Notes: generated from the sequence alone by a model not told the origin. 64,000 nucleotides of DNA from Adiantum capillus-veneris (GCA_014529385.2 CM043954.1:99280247-99344246); one strand, 5' to 3'. Shown: positions 22,428 through 35,249, numbered from the stretch's first letter. A program made the numbers and translations.

Positions 22428-22743
22428 CTCAATAGCTTCCACATTTCCCAGAAGGGTTTGCAATGTAGAAGCTTCTCCACTCATTCCTCATTGTGTTGAG
22501 TGCGTGAGTGTCTTTTGAACTTCCTCCTTCAACTACCACTATACTACAATGCTTTCGACTCTTATGCTCACCTATACCAGCAAGAGCGACACAATGTAAT
22601 TATGCTCAACTCTTCCAACTTGAGCAATACCGAGAATAACTCAGACGCTTAGACCAGAGACTAACACTTCGCTCATTTAGTGGCTTAGCTGCCTGACTTT
22701 GACTTTTATGCCATGTATGTTTAATGGCTATTTGGACTTACGT
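22428..22743. other. Interior of element C between D and B
   Basis: About 310 bp of C lies between the two nested elements. Only short ORFs are present and no motif was recognised. It ends in ACGT, which is also found directly after element B. Confidence 0.45.
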
Positions 22744-23979
22744 TGTGGAGTGAAAACGATAATGAAAATGAATGCCCCTATAGCCTTGCACCGATCACAC
22801 CATCGGAAAGAAGAACAGCTGCACCGTCGAATTTACCTGTGTTAAACACTTGTAAAGCTTGGAGAAAAACAACTCTAGCAGAAATCACACTTAGAATTAG
22901 AAGAATTAGAGAACATGAGTGTATAGATTGGCTCCCTTAGATGTCTGTAGAGCATCCATGTGCTTGATTCCGATAAGGAATGAGCAAATTACAAGCATTT
23001 GAGGTTCGGGGGTTTTCAAAAAGATCCAAAAAAGATGTCTCTGGATAGTGTCTGCAGGTGTGCAGAGAAATGCAGCTATCAAAGGGGAATTTTTTTGTCT
23101 CTTATCCGAAGGGATTTTCTCTCCCCTCTTAGCCGACTTCATTTCCCCCTTTAGGCACCTTTTTATTGGTCCATTTTGAGGGTAAAAAATGGGATGTCGG
23201 CCACTTTTTGACCAAGGAAAGTGGGGGGGACATTTTCCGGGGGCCAAAATATGGGCACGGCGCTTGTCCAGGAAGTGGAAACACAGATTGGGCACCCCCT
23301 CATCTCCTCAAAGCCCACAAGCTCTCTCAAGCAAGGCCAAGAAGCTTCATTAATTCCTTTGATACACACTTAAGGAGTACCCACTCCCCCCCTTATACCT
23401 TCCAATTTTAACATGCTCCCCCCCATGTGGGGTTATTCCATTGCCACTTGGCATGCTCTCCTCAACTTCCCCAACTTCCCCATGTCGAAACCTGAAATTT
23501 CTGTTTTTCCCCCAAACTGAGCCATTTTATAGGAGGCGTAGCGGGTGACCCCGTCCACCAAATATAGCGCTGTAAAGCACGGCTTGGAGCTTCTTACCCC
23601 GGCTAACTCCAGAAATTTCTAAACATACCATTGATAAAAAAAACCATCAAGTCGGACCACTTGCCATCTTCCCACGTATATCCGCCACCACTTTTTAAGT
23701 GAAAAACTATCCACTTTGAGTGCATGTAACTCATGATGTCGGAGTCCGATTTGCAAGCTATCAAGCACGGCTAGGAATGCTCATTAAAAAATATTGTTTG
23801 AAAGCTTGACCAACCCAAAACTCAACCAACAGCTTGACCAAAACCAAGCCTTTGTTCATAAATTCTACAAGAGCACTCCAAAAACTCAAAGCATTATGTA
23901 CATCTATGTACTTGGGGTTAGTGAGCAAGCTTTTTAGCATGAATTAGCAACTTCATTTCCACCCAAAAAATGCCTAACA
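22744..23979 (-). repeat. 3' LTR of element B, full length
   Basis: 1,236 bp. It keeps the central part with a TATA-like TATAAGG (about 23,391-23,399, minus strand) that is collinear with the LTR of A. The 5' copy lacks it. Confidence 0.85.
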
Positions 23980-24009
23980 TAGCTTGCCAACCCCCGCTTG
24001 CCTACTTAG

Positions 24010-25230
24010 TCATTCATGACAAGCAAAGGTCCCTAGGGTGAATAAATGCTGCATTTCATCCCCAGAAACCTCGTCCACATTTGCAGATGTTTCCGCATTG
24101 TCTCCTTCTATTGATAGCATTTCATCAGTCACAATTGTCATCAAACGTGCCACATAATTCTTCAATCTGTAATCATTAACACGGTATCTATGCTCTGCAC
24201 CATTTAAGTTTGCCAATTGATATGTGCCATTTTCAAATTTATTTACAACAGTAAAAGGACCTTCCCACTTAATCTGAAACTTTTTCTGGAAAGTATTGTC
24301 TAGTTTACTATTGTACCGCAACACAAGATCACTCTTTTCAATTCCTTTATCCTTGATGCATTCATTGGCATTCATCTGAGCTTTCTTTGACACTTCTTCA
24401 TAATGACTCAAGGCTAACTAACTGCAAGCATTGTAAATCAACAACCTTTTCCGCCAAGCATCTCGCTGCTCTTCACCTTCCAATGACAACCACTTAAGTG
24501 CAGGGATTTCCACTTAAATAGGAAATAAAGATTCCTTGCCATAAATCAAGTGATAAGGAGAAAACCCTGTGCTTGTTTTGATAGCGGTTCTATAAGCCCA
24601 TAGTGCACAAGGCAACTCTGAATCCCAAGTCTTCCCATGTGTATGAGTCATTTTTGTCAAGATATTCACTAACTCTCCATTGAATCTCTCACTAAGACCA
24701 TTGCATTGTGGATATTATGGAGAACTGTACCTATGTTGTACATTAAGCTTTCCACAAAGGAAATCAAACAACTCTCCTCTAAATCCTGGCCCCCCATCAG
24801 AAAGTAGTTCCAAAGTTCCAAAGGCACACCAAACTTGCAGCATATATCTTCGTACAAAAACTTTCCCATTTCTTTACTGGTAATGTGTTTGACAGCCTTA
24901 GCTTCTGCCCAACGTGACAAATAATCCAATGCTGTGAGAATGTAAAACATTTCTTTTACCAATCATGGGTAAGGGTCCAATAGCATCAAGACACCATTTT
25001 TCAAATACATCAAGAGTTAAAATCGTCTTTCACAATTCAGGCTTCAAAATTCTCTTCCCCATATTCTGGCAAGACAAACAAGACTTGCACCAATGGTTCA
25101 CATCCCGCTAGACATTTGGCCACACAAAGCCTTCTTGTAAAATCTTATGTAGCATAATTTTCATGGCAAAATGTCCTCCACAGGATCCTTCATGGTTCTC
25201 TTCCAAAATCTTATAGATTTCTTATTTCCA
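24010..25230 (-). pseudogene. Integrase pseudogene of element B
   Basis: Read right to left: zinc-binding part with CKSCLSCQ (about 25,095-25,070), then the core with WCLDAIGPLP (about 24,985), LSDGGPGFRGELFDF (about 24,805-24,760) and NGLSERFNGELVNIL (about 24,705-24,660), so all three catalytic acidic positions are visible, although in different frames. Then LWAYRTAIKTSTGFSPYHLI and the C-terminal part KKFQIKWEGPFTVV and YRVNDYRLKNYVARL (24,411-24,010). Frameshifts and stops are scattered throughout. Confidence 0.8.
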
Positions 25231-26560
25231 GGGCACACATCGCAATATCAAATCACTTCCTTTCATGTAAAGCACATCATCAAGCATTTTGTACTTTTTG
25301 ACTCTTCTCATAAAAGCATACTTTTTGGATGATGGAAAATCTTCAGGTAAAACACTTGTAAGCAGAAAATCCACTTCCTTTGATATCACTTCTCTTCCAT
25401 GATATAGAGGGGCATCAGCCTTCAACACAAACACACAAGTGCTCATTTCTTGGCCAGCATCATGAGCTTCTTCATTCTGAGACCTCTCAATATGTTGTTA
25501 ACTCCATGCCTCTAACTTTTTAAGCAAATATTTCACTTTGAAACACAAATTTTTCAACTTAGGGTTCTTATTCTTCCACACCCCTAATACCTGCCTAACA
25601 ACCAACAAGGCATCTCCTTTGACTTGCAGGCGTTTAATTCCCAACTGTACGCAAATGTGCAGACGGCCCTCAAGGGCCATGTTCTCTGCTTCATTATTAC
25701 TTTTCACATCAAGATTTAACCCTTGTTTCCTCACAAGATTTCCTTGCGCATCATAGACAAAATCCCTCCAGAAGCAGCTTCATGACTTCTTCGATAAGAG
25801 CCATCAAAATATAACAGTGAAGCATTGGATAGCGCAAGAGTTTCAACCTTCTTCCTTTGCACCACCTCTTCCTTAACCAAAACAGGAGTCTCTTTGTAAG
25901 TGAGTAAATCTACCAGGGTAGCCCGAGTACTCTCTTCCACCAAAAAAGTGAATTGAAATTCACGCAGTTTTATAACCCATTTCCTCACTTCTTTGATATA
26001 GTTAAGTTATTAAGCAACTGAGGCAGCAATGAATAGCTGGTGAGAAAAGTGAACGACTTTTGCAATAGGTAATGCCTGAATCATCTGCAAGCATAGACCA
26101 TACTAATCATCACCAACTCAATCTCTGAGTACTCTCTTTCATGAGGGTTTTAACTCGGCTAGCATAATAAACAGGCTTCATATACTTGGACTCCTTCCCT
26201 CTTTGCAATAGCATAGTCCCAATGGCATCATCTCCAACTGACGGGTTAACATAAAATTCTTTCTCCTAGTTAGGAGCTTGCATAATAGGCACTGTGCTCA
26301 AAACTTCTTTAACCTTATTGAAAAACTTTTTCACAGTCTTGTGTCCACTCCAATGGATCATTTTTAACCACTTGCTGCAGTAACTGTGATGCCAAAGGTA
26401 TGAATCGAGACAGATATTTAACCTTTTGGATGAAAGTAGCCAATTGTCTTGTATCCTTTGGGTATGATAGCAATAATAAGGCTTCCACTTTCTCTAGATC
26501 TACCTCAATCCCATTTTTTGAAATCACATGTCCAAGAAGCTTCACCCTTGGCTGCGCCAA
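25222..26560 (-). pseudogene. RNase H regions of element B
   Basis: The end of RT and the first RNase H lie at 26,560-26,100, with PRVKLLGHVISKNGIEVD and LATFIQKVKYLSRF. The second, archaeal-type RNase H follows, seen as LLYFDGSYRRSHEAASGG (about 25,820), SNNEAENMALEGRL (about 25,700) and VKGDALLVVRQVLG (about 25,620). It is followed by a linker leading to integrase. Several stops lie between the blocks. Confidence 0.75.
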
Positions 26561-27917
26561 ATGACATTTTTTGGGGTTGAATTGACCCCCGCATTCAGAT
26601 ACCTTGCAAACATCATTTCAAGCTTTTGAACATGCTCTTTCCTTGAACTGTATACACAAAAATCATCTATGAACCCTTTGACAAACTTCCCAAGAAATGG
26701 GGCAAGGACCCAATCTACTTTTCTTTCGAAGGCTCCTGGCCCATTTGTCAACCCAAAAGGAAGGCAACAAAAGCAGAAACAACCCCATGGCGTGATAAAA
26801 GTAGTCTTTTTCTATCTTTAGGAGCAAGGATAAACTGAAAGTATCTTGAATACCTATCACAGACACGGTATCTCTCAAAAACAGCCACTACATCTAGCAA
26901 TTGATCAATAAAAGGCAGAGGGTAAGGATCTTTCTTGGTCACCGCATTTAGTGGCTTGCAATCAACACATACTCTCCAACGCCCATATTTCTTTGGGGTG
27001 ACTACAGGGCTTGCCCATTCAGCATTATCCACTGGCACAATGAACCTTGCATCCAAAAGATTATCCACTTTTTCCTTTAAAGCATTCATCTGCTCCTTGC
27101 CCATCCTCCTTAACTTTTGTCTGATTGGTTTTGCCCCATCAACTAGCTCGATCTTCACAGGATCCCCAACAAAAACCCTTATTTTTTTATATGAGGTAGT
27201 AAAAAGATTTGGAAACCTGTCCAACATTGCTAAGTAGTCCCTTCTTTCTCCTTGTGTCAGATCAGTACTCAACATATTTTGAATCAACTCTTTTTCCATT
27301 GGCAGTTCCTGTTTAGGTTGCATCAACTCTTCAAGTTGCTCTAAATGGCTTGAAGCATTTAAATTCCCTGATAATTGTAGCACTTCACTAACTTCTCTCT
27401 GTTCCTCGTCCAACAAAAAGAATGACACTTCACCCTCATCACTGGAACTTGAAGTAGTGCTACTTTCTGAGTCTTCAGAACTATCATCACTGGTAGTTTT
27501 GGACTCATCATTCTCACTCACATCTTCAAGTGCCATAGGTTGTTTGGTAGTCATATCAAACACCCTCTTTTCATCCTTCTTGCCATGCACACCGGTTGTG
27601 CCCTTGCCCCAATCTTGCATGGCACCAACGGTTCTCAACCAAGATTGTCCCAAAACGAGAGGAAAGGCTCCCAGACCGGCTGGCATAACATGAAAGTTCA
27701 CCATAACTTTCACGTTAAAGACTTCGACTTCCAAATTCTTGATCATCCCCAAACATTTCACCTTGGCATGGTTTGCTAGTTGAATCTGAAACCCAGAGCT
27801 TCTGCATGTGATGAGACCCAGTCTCTCGACACATGACTGTGTGATCACACAAACTTGATCACCTCCAACAATGTAGGCTTCTCCCATGCCCGCACCTTTG
27901 TGCCAAGCGTTCACCAC
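26542..27917 (-). pseudogene. Protease and reverse transcriptase of element B
   Basis: A 389-codon open stretch begins with the protease, reading YIVGGDQVCVIT (about 27,880-27,850). A has YIDGGAQVCVIT at the same place, so the catalytic aspartate is replaced by valine and protease activity is lost. The hairpin LVLGQSWLRTVGAMQDWG follows near 27,650. An acidic Ser-rich linker leads to RT, with VTPKKYGRWRVCVDCKPLNA and KKDPYPLPFIDQLLD (about 27,010-26,890). The frame changes near 26,750; the catalytic pair is in KGFIDDFCVYSS (about 26,680-26,645). Confidence 0.85.
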
Positions 27918-29321
27918 AGGACAGATGTCGGGGTAACTCTCCCACGGAAAACACTCTCACTTGTCCATGCTTCTGCTCTTTTTCTGCATTCACTAATGAC
28001 TTCCACTGCCTTTTAAGTTTGGGCACCATATTCATCAACTGTCCAAAAGTACAATCTACTTTCCTCCCAATCATGTCTTCCTTTAAACTGTAAGCTATTT
28101 GGCCTTCTCCCAAAGGCAAATCTGCCACTTCAAATCATCTACGAGGCTTTCTCTTTCTCTTGGCTTTCGCATCTTCACCCTCCTTCTCCTTCCCTTTCTT
28201 TCGACTAGGCCTTGATGCTGCATAGCCTTCCCTTTCTCTTTTGCCTACTAGCAACACATCTGTGTCTTTTGTTTCTACCCGCACAATACCCACATGACCA
28301 CCAGAGGTTGAGGCTTGATTTTACTGTCCACTACCTTGATCTCCCTGTATATCCAATGCATAATCATTGGCCCTGTTAGGGATCTGTTGAGGAAGTGGAA
28401 ACATATCACCTCCCATCCTTATTGTTCCTGGACAATGAGTGCTGATATGACCAAGTTCCCAACAATTATAACAAGTTGGAATGAACCTTGCTCGTGGCTC
28501 AAGACACCCTGTCCATGACCTGCATTAGCATTAGGTTGAGCTTCATATGGCTGGTCCATTCCTCTACCACGGCCCCAACCGCGACCACGACCACCTCCAC
28601 CTCCAAGGACATTGAGCCGTAATTCCTGCATCATGTTCATCATGTCATACATATTTCGTTGTAATTGCTCAGGGCCTATAGTCCTTTGAGTGGGTGGGAC
28701 TCCAGTCTCTGCCTGATTTCCTTCACCTTGGCCACCATTAGCTTGCATAGGAACCGCCTTGCCATACTCATGGAGTCGTTGAGCCTTCTATTCTTTCTCC
28801 CTGGAAATTGCGACTGCCTCTTCAAAAGTAACGGGCCTTTTTAGCTCAACTTTGAACTTCAGACCTTCCTTGAGACTGGCTACAAAACGATCCTTCTTTA
28901 ACATGGCCGGCGGAATTTCATTTCCCAAAGCTCGAGCCCATTTATCCCATAAATGGGTAAACTGCATGAAAAAATCATCGATGCTTTGATTAGCCTTCTC
29001 AGTGTACCCCAAAATTTCATGCCAAACTTTGTCACGTGCTTCAATGGATCGGTATTGTGCCAAGAAAGCTTGCTTCACATGATTGTAGTCCGAAACCACC
29101 CCTGGATTTTGTGCCTGCATCAACTCCTCAAAATTGTGTAACCAAACTTTTGCCTCATCCTGTAAACTATATTGCAGCAGCCACAACAATATAGCTTGGT
29201 CTAGTATATTGCACAATAAGCAGTTGACTTCCAAATTTTCAATAAACGTTTGTGCATTTTCATTAGGCAATCCATGAAACTGTGGGAACTCATATGCAAT
29301 GTTTGATTGCCACAAAAACAC
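27918..29321 (-). pseudogene. gag of element B
   Basis: The capsid-like ORF (29,321-28,788, 177 codons) reads FPQFHGLPNENAQTFIENLE, then FHGL- and WLLQYSLQDEAKVWL-type gypsy gag blocks, and ends at a TAG. The same frame continues with a Gln-rich part, a Gly/Arg-rich stretch (GGGGGRGRGWGRGRG, about 28,605-28,560) and, after a shift, the zinc knuckle CYNCWELGHISTHC (about 28,475-28,430), with all four metal ligands kept. A basic segment and a region linking to protease follow (28,128-27,918). Confidence 0.8.
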
Positions 29322-29610
29322 TTACATGTGACGTCACTCAAAGGATGTCGATATATCGCTCCAGTACCTAATCCCCCTCACATTTGGTAACCCAGCACCC
29401 AATGCTCAGCTTCACAAAACCTCATGACCCTCACAAAGGATGCAATCCAAATTAAACGACCGCCTCAAATACTATCCACAAATAGCACATACATAGGCGG
29501 TTGTCCATAAGGACCCACATCCCCTTTACATTCTCTGCCTGCATAGTGGACAAATATTGCAAAAATTTGAGCACATGAGGATTTCTCCTCCGTGGGGGCA
29601 CCAAAACAAT

Positions 29611-30159
29611 GTGGAGTGCAAACAACAATGAAAATGAATACCCCTATAGCCTTCCACCAATCACACCATCGGAAAGAACAACAACTTCCCCCAAACTGAG
29701 CCATTTTCTCGGAGGCGTAGCGGGTGACCTTGAACACCAAATATAGCAGCGTAAAGCATGGATTGGAGATTATTACCCCGGCTAACTCCAAAAAAATTTA
29801 AACATACCATTTCTAAAAAAAAACATCAAGTCGTCCCACTTGCCGTCTTCCCACGTGCATCGGCCGCCACTTTTTAAGTAAAAAACCACCCACTTCGAAT
29901 GCGTGTAACTCATGATGTCGGAGTCCAATTTGCAATATAGCAAGCAACGGCTAGGAATACTCATTAAAAACTATTCTTTTAAAGCTCGGCCAACCCAAAA
30001 CTCAACCAAGAGCTTGAAGAAAACCAATACTTTGTACATAAATTCTACAAGAGCACTCCAAAAACTCAAAGCATTATGTACATCTATGTACTCGGGGTTA
30101 GTGAGCAAGCTTTTTAGCATGAATTAGCAACTTCATTTCCACCCAAAAAATGCATGACA
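29611..30159 (-). repeat. 5' LTR of element B, internally deleted
   Basis: 549 bp against 1,236 bp for the 3' copy. The sequences agree from both ends up to a junction near 29,690, where the central part, including the TATA-like box, is missing. A putative primer-binding site starting TGGTGCCCCC lies just inside the element at about 29,604-29,587 (minus strand). The LTR of A retains the missing part, so deletion is the simpler reading. Confidence 0.85.
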
Positions 30160-30163
30160 ACGT

Positions 30164-32223
30164 GTTCAAGGCCAAAACCCCAATTCCATAAGTTTTGGAA
30201 ATTTAGGCCTTTTCCATTGTGTTGGTCTTTGGATGCCACCATTTTGTCAAGTAAATTGGCAAATTTTGGCTCTTGTTGACTTGCTTGTTGTATGTTCACA
30301 CTACTCTGTGAAACAAGTCCTTCAGCTCCTCTTGTAGGGTATGATGTAGCCTTTGCTTTATCTCACATTAGAAGCGATTGTTGAGATGTGTGGGTTATCT
30401 ATGATTGCATTTCTACGAATGATTTGGGAAACCACCTTGCCTTTGGTCCTTGTGTGACCATCTTTGGCATTTTAGCTTCTTCTATAATTTGATGTGGACA
30501 CTAGGCTTCGGTATCCATAACTGATATTTCTTTTGTAGAAGCCTTGATTTTGGAGTTGATGGACGAGGTATTCAGTCAGAAATTGTAGCAGCCTTGGTTG
30601 CAATCGGATTCTATTGGCTGCTGGTTGTCATTGCTTGCCTTGGGATAGAAGCTTGTGCTGCCTGATTTTTCTTGGTTGTTCCAGGTTGAGCTACAAATTT
30701 TTCCAACCATATTTGAGTATTACCTTTGTTAAATCCTTGTGCTTCAAGAAGCTTGAATTGAATCAACCTCTGCATCACTTGTCTTTGTTGGGTAGCTTTG
30801 ATACACCAAACTTGTTGCGTTGCCCACTTGGAAGGTCTTTTTGTCTGCCTTTTGTTGTTTTTTTTTTCTTTCCTGAGTTGTTTGTATCGCGTTGATAGCT
30901 TGGCTCGCTCTTGGTAGAATTTCTTTCTTGAGGTGAGTACATCCAAGCTGTTAATTTAGGCTTTTTGGCCGAAACTTTTATGTTTCCTTGGAAGTAGCCC
31001 TGGGATGTGATTGACTCATTTGATGCTACCCACCCTGTCACCTTTTGTTGTTGATGTTGAACTTGTGTTTCATGTATCCAAATTGGGTCTTTGACTTTGA
31101 TGTGGTCTTTGATACTAGCACTTGGCTGATTCTCTTTGGCTTCTTTTGGATGCTTTTTCGTGTTGGAAACTTTGGTGATAGACTTTTTGCTTCGGTTTCC
31201 ATTGCATTGCTGATGGTTTGGCTCTTGATGTAGAGTTTTCGTGGGAAGTTTTGATGGAAGCTCGTTGAGGGTAAACTCGTCTTACGAGTTTAATATACAT
31301 CAATGTTTACATTTGCTTTACCTTTTTCTGTTATGCTTGGTTGCTCCTTTTTTTGCATTGACTTGAGGTGCTTGTGGGGACTTTGATGGTGTCGTTGTTG
31401 AAGATTTTCCTTGTGATTGAAAGAAGATGTTCCTCCAACTTTCTATCAGGATCAGACTCTCTTTGATATGATGGAAGTCAATTATGTGGAAAGCATCTTT
31501 ATATTCCCAAGTACTCAATTTGAGTATGGATTCTGACATGCCAAAGCTAAGAGTTGGAATTTTTTAACTTGTGTACACGGTCTCCTCTAGCTCAGTGATT
31601 GGCGGCTTTCCCATCATGATCCATGTTCCATAAGTCATTAGATTTTTTTTTTGCTTTTGGATCTGTCACAGCTGAACATGTGATTTTGCGTCATGTTTCT
31701 CCGCATATGCTGAATTTGATCATCGTAGGAGACAGTCGATCTTCTTCCTTGTCCTCGTTCTTCTTTTGATCTTGCATTTACGGAACATTTGACGTTGAAC
31801 TTGGAAACTTTGCTCCTTCATCTGATTTTATTTGCACTTTTTCTGTAGTTGGCTTCTTTGAAATAGATTTTGGCGATTCTTTTGATATGTCAATGATGAG
31901 ATTTTGGCGATTCTTTTGATATGTCAATGATGACATATTCTTGTGGTTTCTCTCCTTCCTTTGTTTTCACTTTTGCCTCATGCTCCAAGTCATAGCCATC
32001 TGTCTCACCATTTTTTCTTTCACACTCACAAACCTTGTTAGCTTCCTTCAACACCTTTATCATAAATAAGGGAATTATATCATAGCCCTCTTCATCACAA
32101 AATTTTGGTGTTGGTCACCCCATTTATGCAGACATCAAGTGTCACCAATATTTGATCCCATCCAAAGGGTTCCAACAAATACTCTAGAAATGGGTCTGGA
32201 ATATAGTATGTGTCCTCCACAGG
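30164..32223 (-). other. Interior of element C: Lys/Ser/Gln-rich coding remnants
   Basis: Minus-strand blocks are lysine-, serine- and glutamine-rich, for example 31,539-31,318 and 31,041-30,611. They lie downstream of the protease-like domain, where RT would be expected, but contain no RT, RNase H or integrase motif. A 34-bp tandem duplication (TTTTGGCGATTC at 31,868 and again at 31,902) lies at 31,868-31,935. I do not recognise the product. Confidence 0.4.
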
Positions 32224-32710
32224 TCAATCAAGAATACAACCCTCCTTCCTCAGACCTACACTCTTAGGAGCTCCGTCCATCCAAATATGTGATTTGCTTT
32301 CCAAATCAGTTGTGGAGTTTAATTCTTTCCCCAGGGTTTGTTCTACATCTTTGTAACTATGATCTTTGACAATGATTTTTGTAGTGATCTCTTTGTGTCT
32401 CAAGTAGATATAGTCATATCCCCAATCTTGTACCATTTTGAGTTGATGCATGAATGGTCTACCCAATATGATATCAAAGTTGCTGCTCTTGTCAAAATTC
32501 ATTATGGCAAAGGTGTGCTCATACTCAGTGCCACCCAAGGATAAAATGATTTGTTCTAATATTCCTATGATTTCTCCACGTATCCATCCGTTAATTGCAA
32601 TTTCATTCGATTTTTTGTAAGAGCAGACCTTTCCCATTTTTTCCATATTTCTTTGGTTGCAATGGCAATTCCTCCCCCACTATATTATATAGAAACCGTA
32701 TTTACTCCTT
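32224..32710 (-). pseudogene. Retroviral-type protease-like domain of element C
   Basis: The N-terminal half reads YSGGGIAIATKEIW (about 32,688-32,645). The first residue aligns with the catalytic aspartate of the DSGAG-type motif and is tyrosine here, so the site looks dead. After a frame change the second half has FAIMNFDKSSNFDIILGRPF (about 32,510-32,455), the conserved ILGRPF hairpin of plant gypsy proteases, followed by MVQDWGYDYIYL. It is flanked upstream by gag remnants and downstream by no pol. Confidence 0.65.
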
Positions 32711-33558
32711 TATACTCAAGTGTTAAGGTGGTATTTACTTCTTCTCATTCACAATAATCAGCCACCTTATTTATTGGTACTAGATTTGTCTGTGGTTTCT
32801 TAGGTGAGGTGTCATCCATGTTTTTGTCTGCCGCAAGTTGGTCATGTGAAGGGATTTTCAACCCCATGTTTTCCAGGTTTTTGTCCATTTGGACCCATAG
32901 ATGTGGTCTAGTTTATAGTAGCTCTTAGATATTAGAAGACATCAATTCATGCAAGCTCTTGGTATCTATCATTTTGGTGTGTTTTTCCACTGAGAAAGTA
33001 ACCTCCAATTTTGTTTCAAGTTCTCCTCTAAAAGATGGAAAAGTCTGTACAGAGCATGGTTTACTTTCTTCAGATGCAACATACACGGAATCCCATAAAG
33101 AGATCTTATATCCTCAGGGAAAAATTCATAATCCATGTTTATCTCAGGGATAGGTGCTCATCGTAAAGCAGCACTACCATATTTTTGGTTTTTGATCGAT
33201 TGCCATAAGGGTTGTGGCCACAGTTCTTCTACCTGTGGAATAGGAATCACTAATTGTGAGCCCACCCCCTCTGTGGTATTGGCTACTTCTCTTGTATCTA
33301 AAGATGCCTCAACTCCTAGATCTTCCTAATCTCTGTTTACAATACCATGGATTTCCAATTCCTAGATTTTTTTGCGAATTAGCACCTCTGTTTTTGGAGC
33401 ATTTGGAATAAGTGGTTCCATAAGAGCTTGGGACTTCTAGATAAGTCCCTTGCACATAACCTCTCTTTTTCATACACTCGATTAGGATATGTCACCCATC
33501 TATCCTCTTGGGTTTGATTGGCTATTAGCCTAGCTTCATAGGACTTCAAAATTGCTTC
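32711..33558 (-). other. Interior of element C between gag and protease, broken
   Basis: Minus-strand sequence with frequent stops and no recognised motif. It probably represents the decayed linker between the Lys/Glu-rich gag tail and the protease. Confidence 0.35.
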
Positions 33559-35072
33559 TTAAGATTCAAAAACTTTGTCGACCAAAACTGAACCTCCCGA
33601 GTTAGTCTTTGACTCTTTAGGTCCCTTTGTGTTTTTCTTGATTTCTTGCTCTTGTCTAAGTTTTTCTCTTGTTTGATTCAATTTAGCTTCGAAAGAAGAT
33701 TTCTCTTGTAGCCTTTCTGCTTTTATTTTGTCTTGTTTGGCTTTCCATGATTTTCTTGCAGTTCTCATCGACAAGTTTTTGATTTCTTTTTTAGGTGCCA
33801 AGGTGGGATCCTCCTCAAAGATTGCATTTTTAGCAGCTTCTTGAGCTTGAGCTGGAGTCATCACGTTTAGAGGTATTCTGGGTTCGATCTCGGATTTGCT
33901 TGAAGTAGGCATCACGCCTACAACATTCATTGTGCTTTCCCTTTGTAGTTTGGATTTTTAGCACAATGTTGGCGTAGATGGTCTCTTCCATAACATTCAC
34001 AAAATCCAAATAAGTTTATTTATGGCCCCTTGTTTGGACAACTTTGTGCCCAATGATCACCTCCACACTCATAGCATGGACCTTCTTCTTTCATAACTGG
34101 TGATTAGGCAATGGTTGTTCTTGCATGGTAAAAATATTCTTTGACCCATACTCTTGATTGGCTATGAACATGAGCGTATTTGCATCCATGGACTACTGGT
34201 TTTTCACGGATTGTGGAACATACGTTGGTTGAGTGTAGTTGACTACTACTCTACCATCATTCAAAAGATGCGGTTGCTACCCTAGCATACATTGTGGCTC
34301 TGTGCTACACCATGGAGTGGGATGATCCCCTCCACAAGTATTACATCTCCTCAATTGAGGTTGTTGTATATCTAGGTTTTGTTTGTAGAATTGGTTTATC
34401 TTCTAATTACCCCCTCGCAACCACTTAATCAATGATTGGTTCCCAAGGAGTTTGAAAATCTCTCTTTGTTTTTGGTTCGCTCTTCGGAGATGAGGTACTA
34501 CTAGTCGCATTGTATGTATCTTCAGTCACCTCTCTGTAGGCCTTACAATTGTCAACTAGATATAGAGCTTCTCTAGTGACTTTCCCGAACATCGTGCATC
34601 CTTTTAAATGCAGGTCCTTTTTGAGAGTTTTATTCACCAATCCCTCTATAAAGAGAACTGATAATCTTTCATCTTGCGGTAGCTCCCTCACAGGACATAA
34701 TTTGTTTGAAGAGTGAGACATGAGCATATGGATCCTTTGACCCATTGTACTATGTCATGACACATTGAGACACTTGGTATGGTCTTAAATGTTATGGTTC
34801 ACCAATCTAACCAATTTGTGGTCTCTTGGAAAGACATCTCTCGTCCTCTCTTTTAGTCTTGAAGAAAATCCTGGTGGAATCCTCTCTCATGTGTACTCTA
34901 GCATCATTTTTGGTTGAAAGTAAGTAGAGATTGGAGTACCCTTGTACTTATATCTCTCTAGGTCAATTGGATCTATAAGTTTGTACTCACGACCATACTT
35001 ATCTACCATCAAAACTTGAACTTCATGGGCATCTGTATATGTAAATGCATAGAGATTCTTATGGCATGGCAT
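33559..35072 (-). pseudogene. gag of element C with three zinc knuckles
   Basis: The upstream part (35,072-34,425) contains YNGSKDPYAHV and LSVLFIEGLVNKTLKKDL, resembling gypsy gag capsid blocks. Zinc knuckles follow: CNTCGGDHPTPWC (about 34,345-34,304), CYECGGDHWAQSC (about 34,076-34,038) and an atypical third, CECYGRDHLRQHC (about 34,003-33,962). A strongly charged coiled-coil-like segment (33,780-33,600, Lys/Glu/Gln-rich) ends the region. Most blocks are separated by stops or frame changes. Three knuckles in one gag is more than the one seen in A, B and D. Confidence 0.6.
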
Positions 35073-35249
35073 CTCTCCAGCATAGGGTTCTACACACTTG
35101 TAGAAGATATATTGATCCCCATTTGTGAATCTATATATGCCCTCATGAGCATAATCTGTTAGAACTCTTATGGCTCATTGGTCCTAATGAATCTCATGTT
35201 CCATTTGTTGACCAAAGGATGCCTCTCCTGTAGGTATTCCCCCAATCCC

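Larger units (their letters stand above)
22744..30159 (-). mobile_element. Element B: Tat-like Ty3/gypsy retrotransposon, same family as A
   Basis: The LTRs begin TGTTAGGCA or TGTCATGCA (minus strand) and end CACTCCACA. ACGT flanks both ends (22,740-22,743 and 30,160-30,163). Gag, protease, RT, RNase H, archaeal-type RNase H and integrase follow on the minus strand. The 5' LTR (549 bp) has lost roughly 690 bp that the 3' LTR (1,236 bp) and the LTR of A retain. Numerous stops and shifts show it is dead. Confidence 0.9.

Noticed and set aside
21882-22484. 200-codon minus-strand ORF
   Set aside because: It runs antisense through the 3' LTR of element D and is low in protein-like features; the LTR explains the sequence.
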